Origin: Asterella californica
Lineage: Eukaryota > Streptophyta > Marchantiopsida > Marchantiales > Aytoniaceae
Reading direction: 5' to 3'
NCBI GenBank assembly: GCA_036924285.1
Contig: JAYKYS010000009.1
Coordinates: 15,934,001-15,998,000 of the forward strand
Length of the DNA: 64,000 nt
This document shows positions 1-11,896 of this stretch, piece by piece. The stretch's first letter is position 1; every line of letters begins with the position of its first letter. The position numbers and the translations under genes were made by a program. Under the pieces are notes generated by a model. The model was not told the origin of the DNA. It did not search any database and saw only the letters and a program-made list of their open reading frames with translations.

Positions 1-475
1 ATGACAAACTCGTCCATCTTCTCGCAAAAAATTGTGTTCACCAATGTGGTGAATATTGAAGAGGCGTTGCAAAGTCCAAATGACATCACCACGAATTCAA
101 ATGATCCATATCTGGTTCGACAAGCGATCTTCTCGACATCTAGGTCAGCTATCCGGATCTGGTAATATCATGACTTCAAGTCTATCTTGCTGAAGAATTT
201 TGCGCCTGCTAACATATCAAACAGGTCAACTATTCTTGACAAAGACAATTATTCTTCACCGTAACTTTATTGAGCGCATGATAATCTACGCAGAGTCGTA
301 ACTTCCCATCCTTCTTCTTTGCAAAAAGAACTGATTTGCTGGTCTCAATATATCCCCGCGCTAATAGCTCACCGAGTTGCCTTTTCAACTCAAAGAGTTC
401 CACCTGATTGAGTCGATAAGAGGCTTTAGAAGGTGGTTCTGATCCTGACAAGACCTCGATCTTATGATCCACCAC
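1..475 (-). pseudogene. Element B reverse transcriptase, N-terminal part
   Basis: Minus-strand frame encoding the start of a Ty3/gypsy reverse transcriptase. The motifs [38 protein letters not shown] and VTVKN are the standard entry into the RT palm domain of plant gypsy elements, where the enzyme copies element RNA into DNA. The ORF upstream on the same strand (757-488) ends FEDVLPDELLAK just before a stop, so the polyprotein is broken there. The rest of RT, RNase H and integrase lie left of the window. It belongs to the same element as the gag and zinc-knuckle sequence at 1070-1871 and 10275-10606. The family call is firm; activity is excluded by the stops. Confidence 0.85.
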
Positions 476-487
476 CCGCCTTGGAGA

Positions 488-1871
488 TTATTTAGCAAGT
501 AACTCATCCGGCAAGACATCCTCAAACTCCTTAATCACTTCGTGAAGCACCTTAGGAAGTTTAGTCGCATCTCCTGATGTTTCCTCTTGTCCATCACCCG
601 CCATCAAATCTGCAACCCGCATCAAACACATGACTCTGTCGTTGAAGTCCATCTGTTTGTCTTTGATCAAATTCACCGCAAAGTCATCAATTTTTTGTGC
701 CTTTCGGATCAACCTCACTCCCAGCTTTCGTCTTTTAACTTTGACGTTCAACCTCAAACGTTTTCCCCTAAGTTACACTTCAAACTTGTCCAAAAAAGTG
801 TTTCTCAAAACCGCATGGATGTCGTCCATCTCGTACACCATGAAGTTCTTTGTTGGACTCCAACTTCTCATCCGCAAATCGTACGTCCAAGACCACTTCA
901 GAAGTTTAGTACGTCTTGCTCTTGACAAAATGCACCTGAATAGGCTTATCTTCCTTGGAGGTGGACAAGCCCAACTTCTTCATCAACTTCGGACTTATGA
1001 AGGAGTGGGTCGCTCTTGTGTCCACAAGAAAAATAACATCACGGTTAGTAACTTTGCCTTATAGAAACATTAGTTCGGAGTCTTCTTCGTGGTTCTCAAG
1101 GTCACAATCATCTGGTCCTCCAACAAGTCTTTTGCAACAAATGCATTCATGCTACAATTACCAACCTTAGATTTCGTGCACCCCTTAGTAATATGGCTCG
1201 CCTCGTCACAATTGTAGCAAGTAAACTTAGCACCATTGGCCTTCTGAGGTGTTTGCCCCTTAGGTTTCGACCATGTTTGCTGCCACTTTGCTGTTGAGGT
1301 AGAAGAATCCTTTTGATCCTTCACTCCCATCTCATTGTCGTTTGAAGTCCTTGTTCTTCTTCTGAACCTTGTCCATGCTGCGTGGTTAAAAAGGTTTATG
1401 TTGTGGGACTTCGTCGTCTCTAATCCGCTCCGCTAGCTTCAAAAGTTTGACACATGTCTCATGTAGCTTTGGTATCCGAAAGAGAGCCTTCTCCGAGTTA
1501 GACTTGACTCCTTCAATAAATACTGCATATTTTGGTCTCCTCGGTCCACTTAGAGAACGAATCTAGCTTAGCACTAAACTCGCGCACATAAGCACTCAAT
1601 GCCCTCGTTTGCTTCAACATAACTAACTCAACACCATCCCGAATCCTTTGATACTCTGGAGTGAATCATCTCCCGAGCAACTCCTTGAACTCTTCCCAAC
1701 CCAAGGATGAGATAGTCAAGACATGCTCATCCTTGTATGCAGTCCACCAGAAAAGCGCATGGTCCTTTAGGAAACTTAATCGTCGTTCTCATCTTTTCTG
1801 ACTCTTTCGTCTATTGCGCCTCAAAGTATAGGTCCAACTCAATTAAGAAATCCTTAACATTGCGAGCCCGT
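488..1871 (-). pseudogene. Element B gag (3' part), CCHC knuckle and retropepsin
   Basis: Minus-strand, frame-broken gag-protease of gypsy element B. At 1219-1178 there is a nucleic-acid-binding zinc knuckle, CYNCDEASHITKGC, with perfect C-x2-C-x4-H-x4-C spacing. Around 1043-953 a retropepsin is recognisable by FLVDTRATHSFIS. The family norm is D-[ST]-G-A-T, so the glycine of the active-site triplet reads Arg here. Near 1860-1800 the frame encodes ARNVKDFLIELDLYFEA, a gag segment that continues in frame across the element A insertion into 10275-10364. Several in-frame stops show it is dead. The protease start is not separable from gag by sequence alone. Confidence 0.8.
1868..1871. repeat. Target-site duplication of element A, left copy
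   Basis: CCGT directly precedes the TGTCG start of the 5' LTR; the same four bases directly follow the CGACA end of the 3' LTR at 10275-10278. Four bases is slightly short for Ty3/gypsy (usually five), so one terminal base may have mutated. Confidence 0.7.
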
Positions 1872-3153
1872 TGTCGTGCTACTTGGCGGCTACATGCTTG
1901 ACTTCTACTCCGACGCTTGAGTTTAGTAGTTCTAGAAGTTAACTCATATTACTTCTAGTCCTTTATGTATATGTTTGACACCTTTGCATACGATGTTAAC
2001 ACTATTTTGAGTCTTAGTAGGTTGATTACCATGTTGATAGGGCTTAAGCTCATGGGTTGTATTTGCGTGTCGCCCATGCACGCTTTCTAGCTGATTTAAG
2101 TTATTTTTCGGGGCTGCGTGTCATTTTAGGTAGTTTAAGTTTTACGCTGGCACTCTAGGAGGCTTGACGTGGTAGCCTATGAGTGTAGATAAGTTACCAG
2201 GTAGTTTAAGGCACAAAAGGACAGTCAAGTGGAGCTATGAACTCCCATTGGTCCATTTTTGTCTTTTGTAAAACTCTAAGTTTAGAAACAGAGCTCTAGA
2301 GTGGATTTCGAGCAATTGGTGAGGGATCTTCGAAATCTGAGAGCACAGGAGGGTAGAGCTCGTCATGCCAAGCACTTCCAGTGAAATTTTCGATCGATTT
2401 GAGGCAATAAAGACGAAGTTATGACCGATTGAAGTTCGAATTGTGCTAGAATTGAATCACTTTTGTTGGATTTAGGGTTTTCAGTGTCACTTGCAGCAGA
2501 TTTGAGGAAATTGCTTCAAACCTTCGGGGTTGTGTTCTCTGCCAGCAGGGCTATGATTTCCCAAAAGGTTTCATATCGATTGAGTGACTGAGTAATTCAG
2601 GGCGGCCGCTGAAGCAGAGGGGGTCTAAAAAGCTCTTAATCTAGAGCAGCGACTTCAGAGAAGGAGATCTGGAGTTCTATAAACAATCAGGAGTCCCAAC
2701 TTCACAGAGATGTTCAGCATCCTGTAGACTTCAAATCTTATAAGAATCTCTGAAATTTATCGAGCCAATCTTCTGTTCTAGGTTGAAATAGTCATTTGGG
2801 TATTGAAATTGCAATAATTTTCTTACTCAGAACTTTTCTGTCAACATCTCGGTGTTAGAATTTGATCTCAGGCTGAAACTTCGTGTGTGTGTCCAGTAGT
2901 ACCTCATTTACATGTAGGGGAAGTTTAGAAGTCTAAACCTTCATAGTTTTCCTCTCCTTGAGTGTCAAAGTTCACCGCCTAAACCTATTACTACTAGTTA
3001 GACTTAAGTTTCGCTTTTTGAGCATATTACAGGATTTTACACACATGTGTGAGTGTTTATAGCCCCTGTTGTAGCCTGAAAGCCAACCTCTTGAGTAAAC
3101 ATCCACAGCCAGAAGCCCGGCGCTTTCTTAGGTAGACGGATCACACTCCGACA
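1872..3153 (+). repeat. 5' LTR of element A
   Basis: 1282 bp, almost the same as 8997-10274. The start TGTCG and end CGACA are inverse complements, as expected for LTR termini. It would contain the promoter and polyadenylation signals. The 3' copy lacks a short block (about 6 bp) near position 2290 of this copy and shows scattered substitutions. Confidence 0.95.
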
Positions 3154-3229
3154 TACTCTCTTTTTGATGAACTCGACGTGAAACACCTAGGGTGGGAGTT
3201 TTCTTGAGAGTGTTACAGGATCAGATATC
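3154..3229 (+). promoter_or_regulatory. Element A leader with putative primer-binding site
   Basis: Between the LTR end and the gag ATG. A block reading TGATGAACTCGACGTGAA (about 3165-3182) has a close match in element C at the same place (TGGTGAACTCGACGTGAA, near 61691). Conservation directly after the LTR in two diverged elements marks it as the likely tRNA primer-binding site. I could not assign the tRNA. Confidence 0.5.
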
Positions 3230-4570
3230 ATGACCAACCAAGGATCATCAAGTGGAGATGCTGGTGCTACTCAGCAACCTGCTCAGTTGGATGTTGCTAC
3301 GATGAAGATGTTCCAAGCTTTTCACATGTTTATGCAGCAACAGCAGAGCACAGAGAGGAAGGAGGTATTAGCAACCAAGGCGTTGCAATCTGTGGTGCAC
3401 CAGATGGACCAGTTTAAGGGTACAGATATTTCCAAGTATGTGCGATACTATGCTAGGGAGATGGAGGTGAACTGGGTACTTGAGAAGGAGATGGTGGAGA
3501 ACTTTGAACTTGCTGTTGTCCCTGAGATTCGTGGGCGTGTGAAGGAGCTCAAGCAGCAGCAAGGACAGAGTTGGGAGAGCTTTATGTGAGCTTTGAAGGA
3601 GGAGTACTACACTGAAGATTCAGAGAGGGTGACCAAGAGAACATTCTTAGAGTGGGTGATGAAGCCTAACAAAGGTTTGTCTGTAAATGAGTTGTTAAGG
3701 GAGTTTGATCGTCAGTATGCTCAGCTTTCTAGGACAGAAAAGCTTACACTAGAGCTGGAGAAGGTCGAGCTTTTCCTACAAGCAGCGGACGTGACTATTC
3801 AGGAGAAGCTTGAGCTGTTGCTGGAAGACAAGAGTGAGGAGAGAGGATTGAAGACTGATTGGAAGGAGGTTGAAGAGGCTGTCTCTTTGCTGACTAAGAG
3901 ACAGAGAAGAAGGGACAAGGTGGTGGTAAGTGAAGCAGCACCTCTGATAATTCTTGTCAAGCAGTTGCCTACTAAGCCCACTTTGGTAATTGCTAGAGAG
4001 GAAGACTCACCGCTTGATGAGTTGATTAAGGGTATGAAGGAGCTTAAGCTTAAGCTCACTAGGTTAGAAGAGAAGGAGCAGAATGTATAGCCTGCTATGC
4101 AGAGACCTCAAATGAGAGAAGGCTTTGTTCATCGTTGTATATGGTGTGATAGCCTAGACCATGTAAGAAGAGATTATGGGGAGTTTTCAGATGCATTGAG
4201 GAAGGATCTGATCTTCTTCAAAGATGGTAAGATCCATCTGAGAGAGACTGGGATGATGTTGGGAACCAACTTTGGCAAGGGTGGTATGAAGAGACTTGTG
4301 AATGAGATATCAGCATCACATGCTGTTTCTCTTGTGAATGCTGCTACCTGTGGAGTAAAAGTGGCGATAGAGAGAGAGAAAGGGACTACTGGGTTGTGGT
4401 CTGATGTAGTGCAGTCCGTAGCTAGAACAGAGCTAGACAAGGATGTGCTACGAAGGGTTGGCAACTCAATTAGAGAAACTACAGGGTGGAATGACCCTGT
4501 GGATACTATGTCAGTGCATGCTTATGTTGCAAGAAGTCAGCATGAAGCTGTACTAGAAGAAAAATGCTGA
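3230..4570 (+). pseudogene. Element A gag
   Basis: Gag capsid polyprotein, one frame interrupted by TGA (about 3587), TAG (about 4088) and TGA (about 4568). It begins MTNQGSSSGDAGATQQP and is closely similar over its length to gag of element C (61764-). At about 4135-4180 the nucleocapsid knuckle reads CIWCDSLDHVRRDY. The last zinc ligand is Tyr, whereas element C keeps Cys (CIRCDGTDHPRRDC), so this copy has lost a ligand. The start is chosen because the ATG lies about 77 bp after the LTR, at the same site as in C. Gag forms the virus-like particle in the cytoplasm. Confidence 0.88.
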
Positions 4571-4675
4571 AGGGAGGATGCAGGTGAGGCTTCTACAGCC
4601 AAACGACCTGCTACAAGGAATGAAAGGACTAGACCAGAGACAAGGCAAGAGACAACACCTACTCGGGAGGAAACT

Positions 4676-5602
4676 ATGGAGGATCTACCACCTACAACAC
4701 CAAAGGAGAAGGAGAGAAGCAAGGAGAAGGGTAAGATGCCTGCATACAAACTTCAGTCTGACATTGAGATTGCTACAGACTTGAAGCAGGTGTTAGAGAA
4801 TCGTATCTTGAATGGGAAGGTTGAGTTTACCTTGGGTGAGATTCTTGGGATTGCAAAGAGTGAGTTCCATGAGGTTATCATAGACATCATCAAGAGGAAA
4901 CGTCAGATTTTGGGTGAAGCAGCTACGCTTAACGCTCTAGGGACCAAACTGTCGGAGGATGAGGAAGATGAGAATCCTGGTTACTGCTCTCAAGTATCAG
5001 AGGGGAGTTCGTATCAGCACGTGAGGTTTGAAGATGAGGTGGAAGCATCGCAGAAGAGCCATTACTCTCACAACCATTGGGCAAGAGCAACCACAGAGAC
5101 CTTGGTGAAGTTGGGAGATCTAGAGGAACCTGTGGTGGCATTCATAGATCACGGCTCAGAGATTAATCTGATGTCTAAGGAGCTCTACAAGCGTGGGAGA
5201 TGGTCCATAGACACCGACCATGGATGGCTTATCCGTGCTACCAACAACCAAAGGGGAGAACTCTATGGTGCTTGTCCCAACATCAAGGTAATTGTGGGTG
5301 ACATCAGTGATGTTCAGAATTTCTTTGTGCAAGACATGTCAACCTATCTTATCATTCTAGGGCAGCCTTACATTACTGCTGTTAGAATGGAGACACGAAT
5401 TATGGATGATGGTTCAACCTATGCTAGGATACGTAGTGGAGATGGCAGAAGAGCTGTTCAGTTTTTGACCGTTGCTGCAGAACATGAGAGAAATCGCGAT
5501 AGCTTGAGAGACCGTCCACTACCTAAGATTACTCAGGAATTTAGAGAGTCTAGGGGTTTTGGCAGAGTACCATTGAAGAGCGAGACTTCAACGGTACAGT
5601 AG
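4676..5602 (+). pseudogene. Element A late gag and retropepsin (Asp-His-Gly type)
   Basis: Open stretch of 308 residues in the gag frame. The retropepsin core is FIDHGSEINLMSKELY, followed by ILGQPYITAVRMETR near its C-terminal end. Retropepsins normally carry D-[ST]-G; here the catalytic Asp is followed by His. The same DHGSE sequence occurs in elements C, D and E, so it belongs to the lineage and is not decay in one copy. The protease would process the polyprotein. The frame ends at TAG 5600-5602, and pol continues in other frames. Confidence 0.85.
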
Positions 5603-5661
5603 AGAAAGGATTCTCGCCTGATCCAGTAGAGCATGAAGCTTTATCCACTAGCTTCTTAGGA

Positions 5662-7480
5662 TTGACGTCATGTGGATCAGTGTGTTATAGGAAGGTTGAG
5701 AATCTAAAGAGGTTTGAGAGGCAACATATGAAGTATGTACAGCAATCTTTGTGGGACAGTGGAGAGTTAGCAGGAGATGAATACATATCTGGAATGTTTG
5801 AAGAGCAGTATTTGGTAGATACTATAGGGGAGTTGAAATCTATAGTAGAAAGTTCTATAGATGATGTAGATAGAGTGGTCAGTGGCGAAGAAAGTCAAAC
5901 CAAGTGGCTTTGCCTTTACCACTCGATTACAATCAGAAGATGGAGCAAGCTGCACGAGAACCGACTCTCAGAGGACCGAGAAGAATTGGACACCAGTTCA
6001 CAGAAACAACACTGAAGGAGCTGAGGATTGAAGGTGATGGATTTCTTACTGAGCAAGAGAAGAAGAGCTTCAGGGAGATGCTATCTAGGCATGGTAAGGC
6101 GTTTGCGTTTGAGTCACATGAAGTAGGATGTGTATATCCAAGTGTAGTTGCACCTATGGTAATCTTTACTATACCGCATGTGCCTTGGAATCTACGTCCT
6201 ATCCCTGTGCCTAGAGCTCATCTATCAAAGTTGATAGACTTGCTCAATGGGAGGATTAGGATGGGTATCTTGGAACCATCTATAGCTCCCTACTCTAGCA
6301 GATGGTTTATTGTTCCGAAGAAGCAACCAGCTAACAAGGTGACTATCAAGAATATGGGTATAGGACTTATTGTAGACGAGTTTGCAGAGGCTTTTGCTGG
6401 TCGTGCTATCTATTTAATGGGAGACTTATATTCAGGTTATGATCAGTTTCAGTTATCCTCTGAAAGTAGAGACTTGACTACAATGAGGACACCTTTGGGG
6501 TTACTAAGGATGTGCACCTTGCCACAAGGTGCTACCAATTCTGTAGCACATATGATGAATGACTTGAACAAAGTTTTGAGGGACTTCATTCCTGAAAAAA
6601 CTATACCATTCCTTGATGATGTGCCGATCAAAGGATGTGTTGAGGAGGAGAAGAATGAGGTAAAGGATCAGAGGGGGTGCCGTAAGTTTGTTGCAGATCA
6701 TATATCTGACTGTGATAAGATACTGAGTCTACTGGAGGAGGTTAATTTGACTTTATCAGGAGCAAAGTCTGTATTTGGAGAACAAGAGGTGTTGATTGTG
6801 AGGCACCTATGTGGATCTTATGATCGGAAACCTTGTCCAAACAAGGTTGATGTCATTCGAAGGATGAAGGAGACATGTGGGTCAGTTACCGAGGTAAGAA
6901 AGTTTCTAGGTGCATGTGTGTTTTATTATATATGGATTCCACACTTTGCACCTGTAGCAGATCCATTGTACAAGTTGTTGAGGAAGGGGCAAAGATTTAA
7001 GTGGCAAGAGGAGCAAAGCGAGTGTATGAAGAAGTTGAAGGATCTGTTGTCTTCACCACCAACTCTACGGAAGGTAACATATGAGTTGGGCAGATTTGTT
7101 ATCATTACTGTTGATACTATGTCCTATTGGCATTGGATGGGCTATAGGACAGGATGATGAGGATGGAAATAGATATGTGGTGCGTTTTGGAGCTAAGGTG
7201 TTAAGTTCACGGCATAGAGACTACCCTCAGATCAAGAGAGAGCTATGGGGAGTAGTTACTGCGATGAAGGGTGATAATGAATACTTGAAGGAGCACCTGT
7301 GGTTGTGGAGACAGATTGTTTATCTCTCTTGGGAATGATCACTAGCTGTACAACTCCAGATATTGCTATGTTGAGGTGGATAGCATACATCAAGTCCTTG
7401 AACCCAGAGTTTAGACATATTGCAGGAAAAGACAATCATGTGGCAGATATGTTATCAAGGGTTAGGTATTACGATGAGAA
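5662..7480 (+). pseudogene. Element A reverse transcriptase and RNase H
   Basis: Pol region in shifting frames: 5662-6015, then 5904-7157, 7081-7338 and 7299-7480. RT motif A is GDLYSGYDQFQL and the catalytic box is FLDDVPIKG (F-x-DD). After VPKK the frame jumps to QPANKVTIKN. Element E retains extra residues there (LRFIQDM near 24437-24455), so A carries an in-frame deletion of about ten residues in the fingers. The RNase H-like part follows (WAIGQDD, FGAKVLSSRHRDYPQIKREL) and ends with HIAGKDNHVADMLSRVRY, a typical gypsy RNase H C-terminus. The copy is inactive by frameshift and deletion. Confidence 0.88.
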
Positions 7481-7559
7481 GGAAATGATAGATGATCAAG
7501 AGGATGTGGGAACAGAGTTCTATTCTAGTGTTCTTGCTAGAAAGGACAAAAGCTGTTTT

Positions 7560-8990
7560 GTAGCTCCATTGGAGTTATTTGAGGAAAATATGTATGATAG
7601 CGAGTGGATGGATCTTGGGCGCTATTTGAGTTCATTGGAAAGGCAAGAAGGCTGGTCTGATGCAGATTTCAAGAGGATCCGTAGAACAGCTTATGGGTAC
7701 TTTTTATATGGAAGACATCTATGAAAGCGCCCTAAGCTGCAAGGAGGTGTACCGCAGCGGGTGGTATGTGACTTGGAATTGCAGCAGAAGCTGATCAAGG
7801 AGTTCCATGAGAGTCTATGGGCCGGTCATAGAGGAGTTTGGGCTACATTTGCCAAGATGAAGGAGAAGTATTGGTGGAAGGGTATGTATAAGGATGTAGT
7901 ACAGTTTGTTTCATCATGTATACCCTGCCAGATGTACTCCAATGTACGCCATCGTGATGGATTGCATCCTACTTATCCTTTAGCCATTCATTACAAATGG
8001 GTAGTGGATCTGGTAACTATGCCGTTTGGGCTTGGACAAATGAGATATCTAGTCTTGGCTAGAGAAGATCTATCTAACCAAGTTGAAGGTCGTGCCCTGA
8101 GGACGAAGACCACTGCTAGTGTCTGCCGCTTTCTACTTGAAGATGTTATTTGTAGGTATGGGTGTGTGAGAAAGATCACTGCAGATAGGGGTGAGCTGGA
8201 TTCACAAGAAGCAGTTGAGTTCTTCAAGCGATTGGGAATAAAGTTGGCGTTAACCACTGCTTACAATCTTGAAGGGAATGACAAGAGCGAACGAGGTCAT
8301 CCGCCAATCATCAAAGCTTTGGTAAAAGCTTGCAGGGGTAAGATCCGTGAATGGTCTAGACTGCTACCATTTGCTTTATGGGCAGATCGTACAACTCATA
8401 GTACAATTACAGGTTACATGCCAGCAGAGTTGATACTAGGACAAAAACCTGTGATGCCGATTGAGGAGGTTGTGCTTACTTGGAATGTTTTGCCATGGGA
8501 AGATGATAGAAGTACGGAGGATCTTCTTGCGCTAAGGATCCAGTAGTTAGAACGAAGACCTGAAGATGTTGCCAAAGCTGTGGAAAGGTTGAAGACTGCT
8601 AGAGAGAGAAACAAAGGCAGATTTGATAGAACGCATAGATTACGACCCAAACCAGTTAAAGAATGTGATTGGGTGTTAGTCTATGATAGTAGTCTTGATA
8701 ATCAGCATAGCACTGTCAGAAAGTTTTCCAAGAGATGGTTTGGACCTTATGTGGTGTTAGAAGTTTATGATAATGCTTATTCTTTGAGAGAGTTAGAGGT
8801 GCAGTGCTCAAGGTACCAATCGCAGGGAAGAGAATCAAACTCTTTAGAAGAAGAGGAGAGTACCAGAACATTGCAGAGCTTACTAAGGATGAAGCTGAAG
8901 ACTCAATGCAGGTTGAAGATGAGTTTGAAGCCGAAGTTGAAGAGTCTTGATCTGGATGGCACATACCGGAGGATGTGCAGGTCCAGAGGG
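7560..8990 (+). pseudogene. Element A integrase with GPY/F module
   Basis: Integrase inserts the cDNA into chromosomal DNA. The 7761-8546 frame has an N-terminal HHCC zinc finger (from AGHRGVW to SCIPCQ), then the catalytic D-D-E residues: VVDLV (residue 83), TADRG (142) and KSERGH (Glu 177). A stop at 8544-8546 splits off the C-terminal part (8580-8990), which contains the GPY/F motif KRWFGPYVVLEVYDNAYSL. The catalytic triad itself is intact, so loss of function comes from stops rather than active-site change. Confidence 0.9.
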
Positions 8991-8996
8991 GGTAGA
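8984..8996 (+). promoter_or_regulatory. Polypurine tract of element A
   Basis: AGAGGGGGTAGA directly precedes the TGTCG start of the 3' LTR. This is the expected place and composition for the primer of plus-strand synthesis. Confidence 0.75.
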
Positions 8997-10274
8997 TGTC
9001 GCGTTAGTTGGCTGCTACATGCTTGACTTCTACTCCGACGCTTGAGTTTAGTAGTTCTACAAGTTAGCTCATATTACTTCTAGTCCTTTATGTATATGTT
9101 TGACACCTTTGCATACGATGTTAACACTATTTTGAGTCTTAGTAGGTTGATTACCATGTTGATAGGGCTTAAGCTCATGGGTTGTATTTGCGTGTCGCCC
9201 ATGCACGCTTTCTAGCTGATTTAAGTTATTTTTCGGGGCTGCGTGTCATTTTAGGTAGTTTAAGTTTTACGCTGGCACTCTAGGGGGCTTGACGTGGTAG
9301 CCTATGAGTGTAGATAAGTTACCAAGTAGTTTAAGGCACAAAAGGACAGTCAAGTGGAGCTATGAACTCCCATTGGTCCATTTTTGTCTTTTGTAAAACT
9401 CTAAGTTTAGAAACTCTAGAGTGGATTTCGAGCAATTGGTGAGGGATCTTCGAAATCTGAGAGCACAGGAGGGTAGAGCTCGTCATGCCAAGCACTTCCA
9501 GTGAAATTTTCGATCGATTTGAGGCAATAAAGATGAAGTTATGACCGATTGAAGTTCGAATTGTGCTAGAATTGAATCACTTTTGTTGGATTTAGGGTTT
9601 TCAGTGTCACTTGCAGCAGATTTGAGGAAATTGCTTCAAAACTTTGAGGTTGTGTTCTCTGCCAGCAGGGCTATGATTTCCCAAAAGGTTTCATATCGAT
9701 TGAGTGACTGAGTAATTCAGGGAGGCCGCTGAAGCAGAGGGGGTCTGAAAAGCTCTTAATCTAGAGCAGTGACTTCAGAGAAGGAGATCTGGAGTTCTAT
9801 AAACAATCAGGAGTCCCAACTTCACAGAGATGTTCAACATCCTGTAGACTTCAAATCCTGTAAGAATCTCTGAAATTTATCGAGCCAATCTTCTGTTCTA
9901 GGTTGAAATAGCCATCTGGGTATCAGAAATTGCAGTAATTTTCTTACTCAGAACTTTTCTGTCAACATCTCGGTGCTAGAATTTGATCTCAGGCTGAAAC
10001 TTCGTGTGTGTGTCCAGTAGTACCTCATTTACATGTAGAGGAAGTTTAGAAGTCTAAACCTTCATAGTTTTCCTCTCCTTGAGTGTCAAAGTTCACCGCC
10101 TAAACCTATTACTACTAGTTAGACTTAAGTTTCGCTTTTTGAGCATATTACAGGATTTTACACACATGTGTGAGTGTTTATAGCCCCTGTTGTAGCATGA
10201 AAGCCAACCTCTTGAGTAAACATCCACAGCCAGAAGCCCGGTGCTTTCCTAGGTAGACGGATCACACTCCGACA
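8997..10274 (+). repeat. 3' LTR of element A
   Basis: 1278-bp direct repeat of 1872-3153, again TGTCG to CGACA. It is followed by CCGT, the right target duplication (10275-10278). Confidence 0.95.
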
Positions 10275-10606
10275 CCGTCTTATACTTGAAAACATGGTCA
10301 GAAAATTTGTTACAAAGCTTCCTAGTAGACGAAGAACTCCCTTGGTCTGTCTCAAGCGATACATTTATTGCTAGAGACCATACCCTCCTTCATGATCTTT
10401 ATCATCTTGATGAGCTCTGCATACAAAGCTCCTTGACTTCTTGCGCTTGAATCGCTGGACACCGTTGACAAGACTCCATCTTGCAGCATCGGTGCCGTAG
10501 CTGATATTGGGCTTCTTTGACGTTGGGGCGAAGGTTGTCGGTTATTATCTCTTGATTGTGCCTCGGGGCTAGCTCGAGTCGATCTGATCCCCTTGTTAGT
10601 CGTCAC
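10275..10606 (-). pseudogene. Element B gag, 5' part
   Basis: Minus-strand start of gag, beginning MTTNKGIRSTRASPEAQSR at 10606, followed by a stop after SSNKCIA and then RQTKGVLRLLGSFVTNFLTM. Reading through the element A insertion (one CCGT copy removed), FSSIRR joins directly in frame to ARNVKDFLIELDLYF on the far side at 1871. This shows that A landed in this gag. The start codon is the first ATG after the primer-binding site and LTR. Confidence 0.75.
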
Positions 10607-10756
10607 TCGTCTCTTGGTCTTCCTCTTGGAACGTTATCTTACGTCGGTCATCGCTCCAAGTATTCATCTAGAAACATTGATCCGCTTCGTATCTCACGTC
10701 TCTCTTCAAGCGTCTAGCCTTCAACCGCTACCTCAAGTTCTCGCTCATCGAAGCGT

Positions 10757-10770
10757 TGGCTCTAATATCA
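10757..10770 (-). promoter_or_regulatory. Element B primer-binding site (initiator tRNA-Met type)
   Basis: On the minus strand this reads TGATATTAGAGCCA. It differs at two positions from TGGTATCAGAGCCA, complementary to the 3' end of initiator tRNA-Met, the usual primer of plant gypsy elements. It lies just inside the LTR end at 10792. Confidence 0.6.
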
Positions 10771-10791
10771 CTTTTCACGCAGCTACCGCCT

Positions 10792-11896
10792 TGTTGCGGC
10801 AGTAGAATCTCTTGCTCAGTAGGTCACGAAACTCGCAACGCTAACCTGCAAACCATAATCACACGTTAGCATTCATGCACCACTTAGCTTAACTCTGTTT
10901 GGTCCGGACCGGAGTTGGACCGTCTCCTTAATCATCAAGCTCAACATTTCCTAAGTCCCGACCTAGACCGGCTAGGTTGGTCCCTAAACATGAGCAAGTC
11001 ACAACATGACTTGGGGCGGACTTCTCATAAAATCCAAGGTCTTAAATGGTACCTCCAATACACCTAACGGCCCAACCGTCTATGATGTCTACCAAGGCTC
11101 CCGAACGGTTCCCTATTCTTGCTCAGTCCTTGATTGTTCTTAAGTCCAGACGTCCAAGTCTGGACTGGAACGAGCTTTGGTACTGACCTAGCCATCACCT
11201 CATGCCCCTAGAGTTCGCCCACCGAACCCTGAGGTCAGTTGACTCGGCTTGATCCATCCAGGCATCGAGTCCCTCTCATATACACTTCTGTGGATCGACG
11301 GTTGCGCCCTCCTCTTTGGTCCTTGAAAATTATATCACAACCCGATTACGGGATCGATCATAATTCTCAACCCGGAGGTCAGTTAGAGGAGTTTTGCATA
11401 TCTCTGGAGCTCTCATGGAATCTTTTCCATTGATATCTTAATCGCCTCGAGATCTTACGTAAAGCTCCATCTACGACCCAAAACATCATTTGGTCTCCAA
11501 CTCTTAGTAGTTTTTCGAAAATCTATGGTCTAGACCCAGACTCGAACTTGTGGTTCAGACCAGCGTCTAAACCACGGTCCGTCTACGCAGGACTCACGTC
11601 TCGGTCCTGCGTCTCGGACCCACGTCTCAGATCTATGTCTCGAATTTATATTTCGGTCCGTTTCTAGACTTGCTCTCCTAAGATCAGCGCTCGTATGAGA
11701 TCGTCTTGGGGTAGGCCTTTATGTCCTAACCCAATGTTCCAACTTTGGTTCAGAGAACCACTTAGGATTCATCTGATCTTGACTTTCCGCTCAAGCCGTT
11801 AAGTCCTACTCGCAGCGTTTATAACCTATCGCAAGTCCACTAGGGTTCTGTTGTTCGCGTTTGCGTCCGATCTTTAGATTGAGGATCGCGACAACA
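10792..11896 (-). repeat. LTR of element B (5' LTR, minus strand)
   Basis: About 1.1 kb between TGTTG (minus-strand start at 11896) and CAACA (end at 10792), which are inverse complements. It is followed on the minus strand by the primer-binding site and gag start. The other LTR is outside the window, so the limits rest on the terminal motif and context only. It contains a short-period repeat with the theme TCTCGGTCCTGCGTCTCGGACC around 11590-11650. Confidence 0.6.

Larger units (their letters stand above)
1872..10274 (+). mobile_element. Full-length Ty3/gypsy LTR retrotransposon (element A)
   Basis: An 8.4-kb element with two direct LTRs that begin TGTCG and end CGACA, a polypurine tract before the 3' LTR, and gag, protease, RT, RNase H and integrase in the normal gypsy order. 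A short target duplication flanks it. By eye the LTRs differ at roughly 30 positions, a few percent, so the insertion is fairly recent. Coding capacity is already lost through at least three in-frame stops in gag-protease and several frame changes in pol. It is inserted in opposite orientation into gag of element B. The same family is represented by elements C (59.8-64 kb), D (11.9-13.1 kb) and E (23-28.4 kb). Confidence 0.95.

Noticed and set aside
4088..4090. Programmed stop-codon readthrough in gag of elements A and C
   Set aside because: In-frame stops in A (about 3587, 4088, 4568) and C (62661, 62823) are not at homologous positions, so they are better explained as decay.
1868..10278. 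Five-base target duplication for element A
   Set aside because: Only four bases (CCGT) match at both ends; a fifth does not.
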